A stretch of DNA of 64,000 bases from Amycolatopsis sp. NBRC 101858 (GTDB taxonomy: Bacteria > Actinomycetota > Actinomycetes > Mycobacteriales > Pseudonocardiaceae): the NCBI RefSeq assembly GCF_030269325.1, contig NZ_BSTD01000006.1:824162-888161 (forward strand), read 5' to 3'. Position numbers and translations under genes: made by a program. Numbering within the stretch: the first letter of the stretch is position 1; each line of letters opens with the position of its first letter. Shown here one piece after another: positions 16,293 to 26,315 of this stretch. Below the pieces are notes generated by a model. It was not told the DNA's origin and searched no databases. It worked only from the letters and a program-made list of their open reading frames with translations.

Positions 16293-17969
16293 CTAGTGGT
16301 CGGAGTGCTTCGCGGCCTCGGCCGTCTCCACGCTCTCGATCTCGCCGTGCTGGCCGTTCCCGTTGCCGTTGCCGTGCCCGTTGCCGTGGGCCCGCTGCAG
16401 CGCGACGGTCTCCTCGGCCGGGTCCGGCGACCAGAACGTGCCCGGCACGGCGTGGCCCGCCGAGCCCAGCTTGTTCATCTTCTTCGGCACCGAGGCGCCC
16501 TGGTACTCGAGCGGCAGCGCGTGGCCGTGGCTGTCGACGCCGCCGAGCGGCTGGTGGATCTCGATGAACTCACCGTGCGGCAGCCGCTTGATGATGCCCG
16601 TCTCGACGCCGTGCTCCAGCACCTCGCGGTCGGCCCGCTGCAGGCCCAGGCAGAGCCGGTAGGTCAGGTAGTAGGCGATCGGCGGCACGATGAGCACGCC
16701 GATCCGGCCCGCCCACGTCGTCGCGTTCAGCGAGATGTCGAAGCTGTCGGCGATGATGTCGTTGAAGCCGGACAGCTCGATGACCATGAAGAAGCCCAGC
16801 GCCATCGCGCCCAGCGCCGTGCGGACCGGGGCGTCCCGGGGCCGCTGGAGCAGGTTGTGGTGCGCGGTGTCCTTGGACAGCTTCCGCTCGAGGAACGGGT
16901 AGACCAGCAGCAGGCCGATCAGGATCGGCATGCCGACCGCGCCGGGGAAGAACACCGCCGGGATCGTGTAGTTCCCGAGGTAGACCTCCCAGGCCGGCCA
17001 GATCCGGAGCATGCCGTCGGCCCAGGCCATGTACCAGTCGGGCTGCGAGCCCGCCGACACCTGCGCCGGGTTGTACGGGCCGAAGTTCCACACCGGATTG
17101 ATCTGGAACAGCCCCGACATCAGCGCCAGCACGCCCACGACCAGCGTGAAGAACGCGCCGCCCTTGAGGGCGAAGTACGGCATGATCCGGACGCCGACGA
17201 CGTTGGTCTCCTTGCGCCGCACCCCCGGGAACTGGGTGTGCTTCTGGTACCACACCAGCGCCAGGTGCGCCCCCACCAGGGCGAGCATGATGCCCGGCAG
17301 CAGCAGGATGTGCAGCGTGTACAACCGCGGGATGATCTGATCACCCGGGAACTCCCCGCCGAACAACGCCCAGTGGATCCAGGTGCCGATCACCGGCACC
17401 GACAACACGATCCCCGACAGGGTCGCGCGGATACCGGTACCCGAGAGCAGGTCGTCGGGCAGCGAGTAGCCGAAGAAGCCCTCGAAGCAGCCCAGGATCA
17501 GCAGCAGCCCGCCGATCACCCAGTTGGCCTCACGCGGGCGCCGGAACGCCCCGGTGAAGAAGATCCGCAGCATGTGCACGGCCATCGCCGCGACGAAGAT
17601 CAGCGCGGCCCAGTGGTGCAGCTGCCGCATGAACAGGCCGCCGCGCACGTCGAAGGACAGGTCGAGCGTGGTGGCGAAGGCCCGCGACATCTCCAGGCCC
17701 TGCATGTTCTTGAAGCTGCCCTGGTAGACGACCTCCTGCATGGAGGGGTCGAAGAACAGCGTCAGGTACACCCCGGTCAGCAGCAGGATGATGAAGCTGT
17801 AGAGCGCGATCTCGCCCAGCAGGAACGACCAGTGGGTCGGGAACACCTTGTTCAGCTGGTGCCGCAGGCCCTTGGCCGCGTGGTACCGCTGGTCGGCGTC
17901 GTTCGCGGCGGTGCCCAGCGCCTTTTCGACGGCACTCGCGCCCTTGGTCGGCGTGGTGAGTGAACTCAT
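16293..17969 (-). CDS. qcrB: Cytochrome bc1 complex cytochrome b subunit
   Basis: 558 residues. QcrB carries hemes bL and bH and both quinone sites of the actinobacterial bcc complex. Four heme histidines are visible in RQLHHWAALIFVAAMAVHML and LYTLHILLLPGIMLALVGAH; the Qo loop motif is PDWY in place of the PEWY of mitochondria, as in other Actinobacteria. About eight to nine membrane helices lie between residues 40 and 430, followed by a long cytoplasmic C-terminal region ending in a His/Gly/Asn-rich stretch. The ATG overlaps the qcrA stop (ATGA), so it is coupled in the ctaE-qcrC-qcrA-qcrB operon. Confidence 0.97.
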   Translation of the reverse strand: MSSLTTPTKGASAVEKALGTAANDADQRYHAAKGLRHQLNKVFPTHWSFLLGEIALYSFIILLLTGVYLTLFFDPSMQEVVYQGSFKNMQGLEMSRAFATTLDLSFDVRGGLFMRQLHHWAALIFVAAMAVHMLRIFFTGAFRRPREANWVIGGLLLILGCFEGFFGYSLPDDLLSGTGIRATLSGIVLSVPVIGTWIHWALFGGEFPGDQIIPRLYTLHILLLPGIMLALVGAHLALVWYQKHTQFPGVRRKETNVVGVRIMPYFALKGGAFFTLVVGVLALMSGLFQINPVWNFGPYNPAQVSAGSQPDWYMAWADGMLRIWPAWEVYLGNYTIPAVFFPGAVGMPILIGLLLVYPFLERKLSKDTAHHNLLQRPRDAPVRTALGAMALGFFMVIELSGFNDIIADSFDISLNATTWAGRIGVLIVPPIAYYLTYRLCLGLQRADREVLEHGVETGIIKRLPHGEFIEIHQPLGGVDSHGHALPLEYQGASVPKKMNKLGSAGHAVPGTFWSPDPAEETVALQRAHGNGHGNGNGNGQHGEIESVETAEAAKHSDH

Positions 17970-19132
17970 GACTTACGCTCCCAAAAGGCCGGACCGATGG
18001 CCTCGATGAAGTCGCCTCGCGCGATCAAGTATCCCTCTTCGTCCACCGTGATCGGTAGCTGGGCCAGCGGACGGGTCGCCGGGCCGAAAATCGGCTTGCC
18101 GTAGTGGAGGGCGTCGAACTGCGACTGGTGGCACGGGCACAGGATCCGGTTGGTCCGCTGCTCGTACAGGGAGGTCGGGCAGCCGACGTGGCTGCAGATC
18201 TTCGTGTACGCGTACAGGTCGCCGAAGTTGAAGTCCTCCTGGCCGGCCCGCTTGACCACCTTGGCGGCGTCGGTCGGGCGCAGGCGGATCAGCATGACCG
18301 GGTTGTCGATCCGGGTCAGCGCGGCCGCCAGGGCCTCCTGGTCGTTCCGCTCGGACTCGCGGAACGGGAAGACGGTCTCCATGGCGCCGGCGTCGAGGTC
18401 CTCGGCCTTGACCAGCGCGATCTCGGTCTGCTTGCCGTGCTCCACCTCGACCGGCTTGCCGGTGTTGCGGCGCAGGTAGACCTTCTCGCCCGGGAAGTTC
18501 GGCTGCCAGCCGGTGTGCCAGAGCGACGCCCGGTTGTCGGTGTCCTTCCACGGGTCCTTGATGAAGGACGCGAGCGGCAGCGCCGCGGCAGCGAGGCCGA
18601 GCGCGCCGGCCCCGGCGATCGCCGAGCGCTTGACCAGCGACCGGCGGGCGATGGTGCTGCGGCTCCCGGCGTCGGCCAGGTGCGCGAGGATCGTCTGGCG
18701 GTCGACCTCGGCCGACCCCTGCCCGTCACCGTCGTGGCGCTCCTGCACCGCGACCTCGGCGGGCACGAACTTCTTCGTGTACAGGATCACGCCGATGCCC
18801 AGGCCGAGGATGGCCAGGCCGAGCGTGATGCCGAGCATCGGGGTGTAGAGGCTGTACCAGAAGTGGGCGCTCTCGTTGTCCGGCGCCTCGTACTGCCACG
18901 GCCACCAGATGAGCGAGACGACGAACCCGATCCCGGCCAGCGCGGACAGGCCGAACCAGAACGCCACCAGGCGCTCGGCCCGCTTCTCCGCGCGGGTGCC
19001 CTCCACGGGCCACGGCGTCGGGTACTCGACGATCTCGACGCCGTCGAGCGCGCCGCCCAGCTTGACCAGCTGGTCGCGGTCCATCTCCGCCAGCTCCGCC
19101 TCCGTCGGCGGCTTAGGCCCCTCGGCACTCAT
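17966..19132 (-). CDS. qcrA: Cytochrome bc1 complex Rieske iron-sulfur subunit
   Basis: 388 residues. The actinobacterial type has three N-terminal membrane helices (about 55-77, 97-118 and 170-190) and a C-terminal Rieske domain. The 2Fe-2S ligands are Cys313 and His315 (CSHVGC) and Cys332 and His335 (CPCH), with Cys318 and Cys334 forming the usual disulfide. QcrA passes electrons from quinol to the diheme cytochrome QcrC. The ATG at 19132 overlaps the qcrC stop by 4 bp, which is why it is preferred to an ATG six codons upstream. Confidence 0.97.
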   Translation of the reverse strand: MSAEGPKPPTEAELAEMDRDQLVKLGGALDGVEIVEYPTPWPVEGTRAEKRAERLVAFWFGLSALAGIGFVVSLIWWPWQYEAPDNESAHFWYSLYTPMLGITLGLAILGLGIGVILYTKKFVPAEVAVQERHDGDGQGSAEVDRQTILAHLADAGSRSTIARRSLVKRSAIAGAGALGLAAAALPLASFIKDPWKDTDNRASLWHTGWQPNFPGEKVYLRRNTGKPVEVEHGKQTEIALVKAEDLDAGAMETVFPFRESERNDQEALAAALTRIDNPVMLIRLRPTDAAKVVKRAGQEDFNFGDLYAYTKICSHVGCPTSLYEQRTNRILCPCHQSQFDALHYGKPIFGPATRPLAQLPITVDEEGYLIARGDFIEAIGPAFWERKS

Positions 19133-19947
19133 GCCTTCGATCCAATCCACAACGTCACGCCGATCAGCGCGGCGATCCCGACGATAAAGGCGATGACGCC
19201 CTCCGAAGCGGGGCCGACCCCGCCGAGGCCGTTACCACCCGGGTCATTGTTGCCGTCGGACACCGACTTCACGTAGGCGACGATGTCCTTCTTCTCCTCC
19301 GGCGACAGCTGCCGGTCGGAGAACTTCGGCATGTTCTGCGGCCCGGTGAGCATGGCCGTGTAGATCTGCTCTTCGCTGGCCGGGTCCAGGTTCGGCGCGT
19401 ACTTGCCGGCGGACAGCGCGCCGCCGCGGCCGGTGAAGTTGTGGCACGAGGCGCAGTTGAGGCGGAACAGCTCGCCACCGCGGGCCGGGTCGGAGCCGCG
19501 CAGGGCCTCGCCCTTCTCGGCGGGACGCTGGGCGCCGCCGCCGTGCGCCTGGATGTAGGCGCCGACCGCGTCGATCTCGGCCTCGGTCAGCTTCGGCGGC
19601 TTGCGCTCGATCTGCGCTTCCTGGCGCGAGGCCGGCATGCGACCCGAGGAGGTCTGGAAGTACACCGCGGCGTCGCCGATGCCGATCAGGCTCGGGCCGC
19701 GGTCCTGCACGCCCTCGAGGTTCGCGCCGTGGCACGCGATGCAGGTGTTGTTGTAGACCTGCTCGCCGAGGCGCAGCTGCGCCGGCGTGCCCTGGGCCTG
19801 CGCGGTCTGCGGCTCCGGGGCGAACACGGCGTACAGGGCGCCGGCGCCCACCAGCGCGATACCGAGCGCGAGCAGGCCGGCGAACCGCCTCCGCAGCTTC
19901 GACCGCGCGCGGTAGCGGCGCTCCGAGGATTTCGTGCTGGTGGTCAT
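19129..19947 (-). CDS. qcrC: Cytochrome bc1 complex diheme cytochrome c subunit
   Basis: 272 residues. A basic N-terminus and one signal-anchor helix (about 22-42) lead to an extracytoplasmic region with two c-type heme sites, CIACH (69-73) and CASCH (165-169), and a closing C-terminal helix (about 248-268). The fused diheme cytochrome replaces soluble cytochrome c and delivers electrons directly to the CuA site of the oxidase. It lies second in the ctaE-qcrCAB operon. Confidence 0.97.
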   Translation of the reverse strand: MTTSTKSSERRYRARSKLRRRFAGLLALGIALVGAGALYAVFAPEPQTAQAQGTPAQLRLGEQVYNNTCIACHGANLEGVQDRGPSLIGIGDAAVYFQTSSGRMPASRQEAQIERKPPKLTEAEIDAVGAYIQAHGGGAQRPAEKGEALRGSDPARGGELFRLNCASCHNFTGRGGALSAGKYAPNLDPASEEQIYTAMLTGPQNMPKFSDRQLSPEEKKDIVAYVKSVSDGNNDPGGNGLGGVGPASEGVIAFIVGIAALIGVTLWIGSKA

Positions 19948-20013
19948 CTTGCGGCAACCCTTGCTGTCAGTTCAGGCCGATGGTGAAGGTGGTGGCGGCT
20001 GGGTGTGGCTGCC

Positions 20014-20637
20014 TCACGGCAGGAGGTAGATCACACCGAAGAGGCCGACCCACACGATGTCGACGAAGTGCCAGTAGTAGGACACGACGATCGCCGACGT
20101 GGCCTGGGCGGGCGTGAACTTGCTCAGTTTCGTGCGGATGAGCAGGTACACGAAGGCGATGAGCCCGCCGATGACGTGCAGGCCGTGGAACCCGGTCGCG
20201 AGGTAGAAGACCGTGCCGAACGGGCCGGACGGGATCGTCATCCCCTCTTCGACGAGGTTGTGGTACTCGTTGGCCTGGCCGCCGACGAAGATCGCGCCCA
20301 TGATCAACGTGATGATGTACCAGCGGCGCAGCCCGTAGACGTCGCCGCGCTCGGCGGCGAACACGCCGAACTGGCAGGTCAGCGAGGACAGCACGAGGAT
20401 CACCGTGAACGGGATCGCGTACGCCACGTTGAGGTGGAACTCCTCGCCGTGCAACGGCGGCGGCCACTGGCCGGAGGAGTTCTGCGCCTTGACGGTGAAG
20501 AACATCGCGAACAGTCCGGCGAAGAACATCAGCTCGCTGGACAGCCACACGATGGTGCCGACACTGACCATGTTCGGCCGGTTCAGCGAGTGGACCCGCT
20601 GACTGATGGTGGGAGCTGCCGTTGTCACGCGTCGCAT
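20014..20637 (-). CDS. ctaE: Cytochrome c oxidase subunit III (aa3 type)
   Basis: 207 residues with the five-helix core of actinobacterial subunit III: SLNRPNMVSVGTIVWLSSEL, then FAAERGDVYGLRRWY, GTVFYLATGFHGLHV and a final SYYWHFVDIVW. The ATG at 20637 was chosen because GAGAGGA lies 6 nt upstream and homologs begin here. It is first in the operon with qcrC, qcrA and qcrB, so oxidase and bcc subunits are co-expressed. It is divergent from the gene at 20733. Confidence 0.96.
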   Translation of the reverse strand: MRRVTTAAPTISQRVHSLNRPNMVSVGTIVWLSSELMFFAGLFAMFFTVKAQNSSGQWPPPLHGEEFHLNVAYAIPFTVILVLSSLTCQFGVFAAERGDVYGLRRWYIITLIMGAIFVGGQANEYHNLVEEGMTIPSGPFGTVFYLATGFHGLHVIGGLIAFVYLLIRTKLSKFTPAQATSAIVVSYYWHFVDIVWVGLFGVIYLLP

Positions 20638-20732
20638 TATGTCCTCTCGCACCACCGCTCCGCCGGGTGGGTCCACGGCGAGCCGTCTGCGTAACCGATC
20701 ACACCGGATGCCCGGGAAGGTGAGAGCTACTC

Positions 20733-21146
20733 ATGGGTTTACTCGACCGGCTGCTTGACCTGGTCAAGAAGCGCGAAAGCCCCGGTCTGACCGCTGATTC
20801 GCCCGGTTTGGAGATCGTCGCCGAGGCCTTCGACCCGGTCGTCGCGGACTCGGCCGTCCTCGCCGGTTCACCCGCCTGGGTCAGCACGGCACCGGCCGTC
20901 CTGCGGCACCACTTGCTCCTGCCGCCCGACCGGGTGGCCGAAGCGGCGTCGATCCTCGCCCAGGACGGCTACGACCTGCGAGAAGTGTCACCTTCGGACG
21001 GTCCGGTGCGGGTGCACGCGGTGCGCGTCCAGGTGCTCGACGCCCTGCACTGCGCCCAGGAACGGTCCCGGATGGCGGGGCTGGCGCAGCGGCTCGGCGG
21101 CGACGCGCTGGGCTGGGACGCGCTCCAGCCGGAGGCGCCCGCGTGA
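20733..21146 (+). CDS. Conserved actinobacterial protein, function unknown
   Basis: 137 residues, ATG with a GGTGAGAG upstream. An N-terminal basic amphipathic helix (LLDRLLDLVKKRE) is followed by an alpha/beta region (VLRHHLLLPPDRVAEAASILAQDGY, cut here, then YDLREVSPS and VHAVRVQVLDALHCAQERS). No catalytic motif or membrane segment is seen. It sits just ahead of the receiver-like gene on the same strand. Confidence 0.7.
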   Translation: MGLLDRLLDLVKKRESPGLTADSPGLEIVAEAFDPVVADSAVLAGSPAWVSTAPAVLRHHLLLPPDRVAEAASILAQDGYDLREVSPSDGPVRVHAVRVQVLDALHCAQERSRMAGLAQRLGGDALGWDALQPEAPA

Positions 21147-21207
21147 TGTCGGTCTCGGCCGATACGATCGGGGCGAGTCGTGCGGCAATGAGACGGAGGC
21201 AGCTCAA

Positions 21208-21618
21208 ATGGCCGAGCAGTCGGTGCGGGTCCTGGTGTTCAGCCACAAGGCTGAGGTGCGCGAAGCGATCGTGAACGCGGTCGGCCGGCGGCCTGCCGTC
21301 GACCTGGCGCGCGTGGACTACGTCGAGGCGGCCGGGATCGCGGACGTCCTGTCCGAGGTGGACGCGGGGAACGTCGACCTGGCGATCCTCGACGGCGAAG
21401 CGCAGCCGACCGGTGGCATCGGCCTGTGCCGGCAGCTGAAGAGCGAAATCGCCGACTGTCCCCCGATCGTGGTCGCGGTGCGCCGCCGGGACGACCGGTG
21501 GCTGGCGACGTGGTCGCAGGCGGACGCCGTGCTGGTGCACCCGCTGGACCCGCTGACCGCCGCGGAAACCGTCGCCGACGTGCTGCGCGCGCGACGGGTC
21601 CCCGTCGTGAACGGCTGA
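21208..21618 (+). CDS. Response-regulator receiver-like protein (Rv3143 type)
   Basis: 136 residues, a lone CheY-like fold. The central DLAILDGEAQPTGGIGLCRQLK matches the M. tuberculosis Rv3143 family closely in the part DLAILDGEAQPTGG. The N-terminal acidic pair of true receivers is missing (VFSHKAEVRE), and the conserved Lys near the C-terminus is replaced (LVHPLDP), so phosphorylation is uncertain and it may be a pseudo-receiver. It lies 5 bp ahead of trpD, possibly co-transcribed. Confidence 0.8.
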   Translation: MAEQSVRVLVFSHKAEVREAIVNAVGRRPAVDLARVDYVEAAGIADVLSEVDAGNVDLAILDGEAQPTGGIGLCRQLKSEIADCPPIVVAVRRRDDRWLATWSQADAVLVHPLDPLTAAETVADVLRARRVPVVNG

Positions 21619-21623
21619 GCCCG

Positions 21624-22658
<1,035 letters not shown>

Positions 22659-22811
22659 GCGAGAGCGCGCTCCCCGCCCTCCTCCTGGGGGGCGTGCCCT
22701 TGTCCAGTCTATCGGCGCTGGTGGCCCGCAACCGCCGTTCGCGAAATCTGTGGACGGCCGGCGCCGATGTGGACAACTCAGCGGTTTCGGCCGGCGCGGG
22801 CTTGACAAGCT

Positions 22812-23765
22812 TCAGCCGCGGAACGCCGTCCGGTACGACGTCGGACTAGTCCCCCGCAACCGGCTGAACTGGTGCCGCAGCGCCGCCGCCGAGGCGTACC
22901 CGCACGCCGTCGCGATGTCCTCCACCGACAGCCGGCCCTCCTCCAGCAACGCCTGGGCCCGGTCCAGCCGCCGCTCCGTCAACCATCGGTGCGGCGTCGT
23001 CCCCGTCGCCGCGGAAAAGCGGCGGAGGAACGTTCGTTCTCCCACGCCGCTCCGCCGGGCCAGCTCGGCCACCGTGAACGGCTGGTCCAGCCGCCGCTCC
23101 ACCCACTCCAGGGCCTCCGCCACCACCGAGTCGTCCGGGGCCGACGGCACCGGTGCCTGGACGAACTGCGCCTGCCCGCCCGCCCGGAACGGCGCCGCCA
23201 CCATCCGGCGGGCCAGCGTCGTCGCCGCCGTGACGCCGCGCAGCCGGCGGACCAGGTGCAGGCACAGGTCCACCGCCGCCACCGTGCCCGCGCTCGTCAG
23301 CACCCCGCCGTCGTCCACGTACAGCGCCTGGGTGTCCACGACCGCCGTCGGGAAGCGGGCGCGGAACTCCGCCTCGTACACCCAGTGGACCGTGCAGCGG
23401 CGGCCGTCGAGCAGGCCCGCGTAGCCCAGCGTGAACACGCCCGCGCAGAACCCCGCCACCCACGCGCCCCGCGCCGCCGCGTCACGCAGGACGTCCAGCA
23501 CCGGCGCCGGCGGGGCCGCCGTCCGGGGCGCGCACGTCGGCACGATCAGCAGGTCGGCCGCCGCCGCGAAGTCCAAGCCGCGAAGCCCGGTCAGCCCGAA
23601 GCCCGACCAGCTCGAGACCGCGGCACCCGCGGGCGAACAGACCCCGAACTCCCAGCCCTCGATGCCGTCGGCACTGCGGTCGGTGCCGAACACCTCGCAC
23701 GCGACCCCCAGCTCGAACGGCGAAACGTGATCCGCGAGCACCACCGCGACCCGGTTGACGTCCAT
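22812..23765 (-). CDS. GlxA-type transcriptional regulator (DJ-1/PfpI plus AraC HTH)
   Basis: 317 residues. The N-terminal half is a DJ-1/PfpI-like domain (VAVVLADHVSPFELGVACEVFG, shown in part as ADHVSPFELGVACEVFG, with GFCAGVFTLGYAG at the nucleophile elbow). The C-terminal half is a double helix-turn-helix of the AraC class (FTVAELARRSGVGERTFLRR and CGYASAAALRHQF). The ATG at 23765 gives the common MDVNRVAVVLAD start. It is divergent from the EamA exporter across about 80 bp, which suggests that it controls that gene. Confidence 0.92.
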   Translation of the reverse strand: MDVNRVAVVLADHVSPFELGVACEVFGTDRSADGIEGWEFGVCSPAGAAVSSWSGFGLTGLRGLDFAAAADLLIVPTCAPRTAAPPAPVLDVLRDAAARGAWVAGFCAGVFTLGYAGLLDGRRCTVHWVYEAEFRARFPTAVVDTQALYVDDGGVLTSAGTVAAVDLCLHLVRRLRGVTAATTLARRMVAAPFRAGGQAQFVQAPVPSAPDDSVVAEALEWVERRLDQPFTVAELARRSGVGERTFLRRFSAATGTTPHRWLTERRLDRAQALLEEGRLSVEDIATACGYASAAALRHQFSRLRGTSPTSYRTAFRG

Positions 23766-23848
23766 GCCGGCCAGCATGTCACAAGTTTTGCGGCCGTTGT
23801 CATCTCTGACACTGGTCGGCCGAGGACGACCGGACGAACCTGGTCACC

Positions 23849-24781
23849 ATGACGAACTCCGAAACCCGCCCGCTGCTCCAGTGGTCCGCGGCGATGGCGA
23901 TGTCCGGCACGATCGGCGCCGTCGTCCTCGAGAGCGGCGCGGCCGCCCCCGCCGTGGCCTTCGCCCGCTGCTTCGTCGGCGGGGCGCTGCTGGTGCTCTG
24001 GTGCCTCGCCCGCGGCTGGCTGCCCGCCTGGCGACCGTCGAAGCGCGACCTCGGGCTGGCCGTCCTCGGTGGACTGTTCCTCGTCGGCAACTGGGTACTG
24101 CTGTTCGCGTCCTACGCGCTGTCGTCGATCTCGGTCAGCACGGTCGTCTACCACACCCAGCCGCTCATCCTGGTCGGCCTGGCGGCGGCGTTCCTCGGCG
24201 AGAAGGTCGCCAAGAGCCACCTGGTCCGGGCCGCGATCGCGTTCGGCGGCGTGGCCCTGATCTCCCTGTCCGCGCACGGCGAGGACGGCAAACCCGTCCA
24301 GCTCGCCGGGATCGGGCTGGCGCTCGGCGCGGCCGTGCTCTACGCCGGTGCGTCCTTCGTCGCGAAGCAGCTGAAGCACATCCGCCCGCACCTGCTCGCG
24401 GCCGTGCAGACGACGGTGGGCGCGGTCCTGCTGGCGCCGGTGCTGCTCGTCACGCCACTGCCGACGGCCCCGCGCGACCTGCTCTGGCTGGTGCTGCTGG
24501 GCACCGTCCACACCGCACTGATGTACGTGCTGATGTACGCGAGCATCGGCAAGCTGCCGACCACGACGGTGGCGCTGCTGTCCTATCTCTACCCGGTGGT
24601 CGCGGTACTGGTGGACGTCGCGTTCTACGGCCACCGCCCGACCTGGCCGGAGGCGCTGGGCATGCTCGCAGTACTGGCCGCCGCGCTGAGTCCTCAGCGG
24701 GGCGGCCAGTCAGCGAGGAATGCGCAGGTCAGTCGTGCGACGGACCCGTGTGGTACTCGAACACCAGCCCGCCGATCGTGA
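23849..24781 (+). CDS. EamA/DMT family transporter
   Basis: 310 residues, ten predicted membrane helices arranged as two EamA repeats of five (for example GGLFLVGNWVLLFASYALSS in the first and LLWLVLLGTVHTALMYVLMY in the second). Such proteins export amino acids, metabolites or drugs; the substrate here is unknown. The hydrophilic tail (about 20 residues) overlaps the 3' end of ctaF by 53 bp on the opposite strand. The divergent GlxA-type regulator is the likely controller. Confidence 0.87.
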   Translation: MTNSETRPLLQWSAAMAMSGTIGAVVLESGAAAPAVAFARCFVGGALLVLWCLARGWLPAWRPSKRDLGLAVLGGLFLVGNWVLLFASYALSSISVSTVVYHTQPLILVGLAAAFLGEKVAKSHLVRAAIAFGGVALISLSAHGEDGKPVQLAGIGLALGAAVLYAGASFVAKQLKHIRPHLLAAVQTTVGAVLLAPVLLVTPLPTAPRDLLWLVLLGTVHTALMYVLMYASIGKLPTTTVALLSYLYPVVAVLVDVAFYGHRPTWPEALGMLAVLAAALSPQRGGQSARNAQVSRATDPCGTRTPARRS

Positions 24782-25154
24782 TCAGCAGCGCGACCAGCGC
24801 GATGACCAGCAGCCAGATGTGGAAGAACGCGAGCGCCAGCGCGGCGAGGGCGGCGGTGGCCGCCATGGAGACCGGCCAGTAGCTGCCCGGGCTGAAGAAG
24901 CCCAGCTCGCCGGCGCCGTCACTGATCTCGGCGTCCTCGCGGTCCTCAGGGCGCGGCTCGATGCGCCGGGAGACGAACTGCATGTAGCTGCCGGCGAGGA
25001 ACGCGAGGCCGCCGGTCAGGATCAGCGAGACGATGCCCACCGGCTCCGGCCGGCCGCCGAAGCGGGGGTCCAGCACGGCCCACGCCCAGTACACGCCCGC
25101 CATGATCACGGCGAAGACCGCCACGATGAAGAAGATGCGCGCTTCGACCTTCAT
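24729..25154 (-). CDS. ctaF: Cytochrome c oxidase subunit IV (actinobacterial)
   Basis: 141 residues with four hydrophobic helices (ARIFFIVAVFAVIMAGVYW, PVGIVSLILTGGLAFLAGSY, a pair near the C-terminus) and the RRIEPRPEDREDAEISDGAG loop with FFSPGSYWP, typical of the CtaF family (Rv2199c). It is a small structural subunit of the aa3 oxidase. It lies 32 bp downstream of ctaC in one transcript. Confidence 0.94.
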   Translation of the reverse strand: MKVEARIFFIVAVFAVIMAGVYWAWAVLDPRFGGRPEPVGIVSLILTGGLAFLAGSYMQFVSRRIEPRPEDREDAEISDGAGELGFFSPGSYWPVSMAATAALAALALAFFHIWLLVIALVALLITIGGLVFEYHTGPSHD

Positions 25155-25186
25155 GGGTCTTTCCTACTCCCTGTGTACCGGCGGCG

Positions 25187-26131
25187 TCAGTTGGACGCGG
25201 TCCGCGCCGTGCGGTCGGTGTTGAACGGCTGGGTGGTGACCGCGTGCGGGGTGCACAGCTCGCCGCAGTTCATCTTCGTGAGGGCTTCGGACGCGGTGAA
25301 CGTCTGGCCGGTGGCCGGGTTCACCTGCTTGCGCAGCGCGATGTACGCGTCGTACTTGTCCGGCGACAGGGCGCGGACCTCGAAGTTCATCACCGAGTGG
25401 TAGGTGCCGCACAGCTCCGCGCACCGGCCGACGAAGGAGCCTTCGCGGTCGATCGTGTTCTGGAAGGAGCTGTCCTGGTTGTTCTTGTCCGGGTTCGGGA
25501 AGACGTCCCGCTTGAAGTGGAACTCCGGCACCCAGAAGGAGTGGATGACGTCGGTCGAGATCAGGTCGTACTGGATCGTCTTGCCGACCGGGAGCACCAG
25601 CAGCGGGATCTCGCCGGACGAGCCGACCGTGCTGACCTGGCCACTGCCGTCGGGCTTCGCGGCGTTCGCGTCCTCGTACTTGAACTCCCAGTTCCACTGG
25701 AAGGCCACGACCTGGACCTTGACGTCCGGGTTCGGGATCTTGTCCAGGACCTTCGACTCCGTCGTCGCGGTGAAGAAGAACAGGACGCAGACCATGATCG
25801 TCGGGACGACGACCGTGAACAGCTCGAGCGGGATGTTGTACTGGAACTGCCGGGGCAGCTCCTCCGGCTCGCCGTCGGCCGTCTTCTTCTTGCGGTGGAA
25901 CGTCGCGGTCCAGAAGATCAGGGCCCACACGATGGCGCCGACGACCAGCGCGGCCACCACGGTCCAGGTCCACAGCGTGCGCATCTCGTTCGCCTGGCGC
26001 GTGACGCCCACCGGCCAGCCGAACCGCAGGATCTCGTCGCCGGAGCAGCCCGTCGCGGTCAGCGCGACCAGCACGGCCAGCGCGGCGACGCGCGCGGTCC
26101 GCTTCCCCAGGGTGCGCTTGGGTTGTCCCAC
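25187..26131 (-). CDS. ctaC: Cytochrome c oxidase subunit II (aa3 type)
   Basis: 314 residues from a GTG at 26131. A lipoprotein signal ends at Cys29 (ALTATGC), then two membrane helices (about 50-75 and 104-122), then the cupredoxin domain with all CuA ligands: His197 (IHSFW), Cys237 and Cys241 (RCAELC), His245 and Met248 (YHSVM). It accepts electrons from QcrC. It is divergent from asnB across 184 bp; the promoter of ctaC-ctaF must lie there. Confidence 0.96.
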   Translation of the reverse strand: MGQPKRTLGKRTARVAALAVLVALTATGCSGDEILRFGWPVGVTRQANEMRTLWTWTVVAALVVGAIVWALIFWTATFHRKKKTADGEPEELPRQFQYNIPLELFTVVVPTIMVCVLFFFTATTESKVLDKIPNPDVKVQVVAFQWNWEFKYEDANAAKPDGSGQVSTVGSSGEIPLLVLPVGKTIQYDLISTDVIHSFWVPEFHFKRDVFPNPDKNNQDSSFQNTIDREGSFVGRCAELCGTYHSVMNFEVRALSPDKYDAYIALRKQVNPATGQTFTASEALTKMNCGELCTPHAVTTQPFNTDRTARTASN

Positions 26132-26315
26132 TGCGCCTCGCCCTTTCACCCAGAGCCTCCTACGACAGATCTTTGTGACAGGCCGGAGCCTAGCCGAGTT
26201 GGCGCTCCGCGCTGACCAAGGGGTAACTCTCGACGCGCGTGGTCCTCGCCACGGCCCGCCCGGCATACTGGGCGCTCCCCAGCCCCACGAAGACCCTGAA
26301 GGTGTGTGAGTACCC

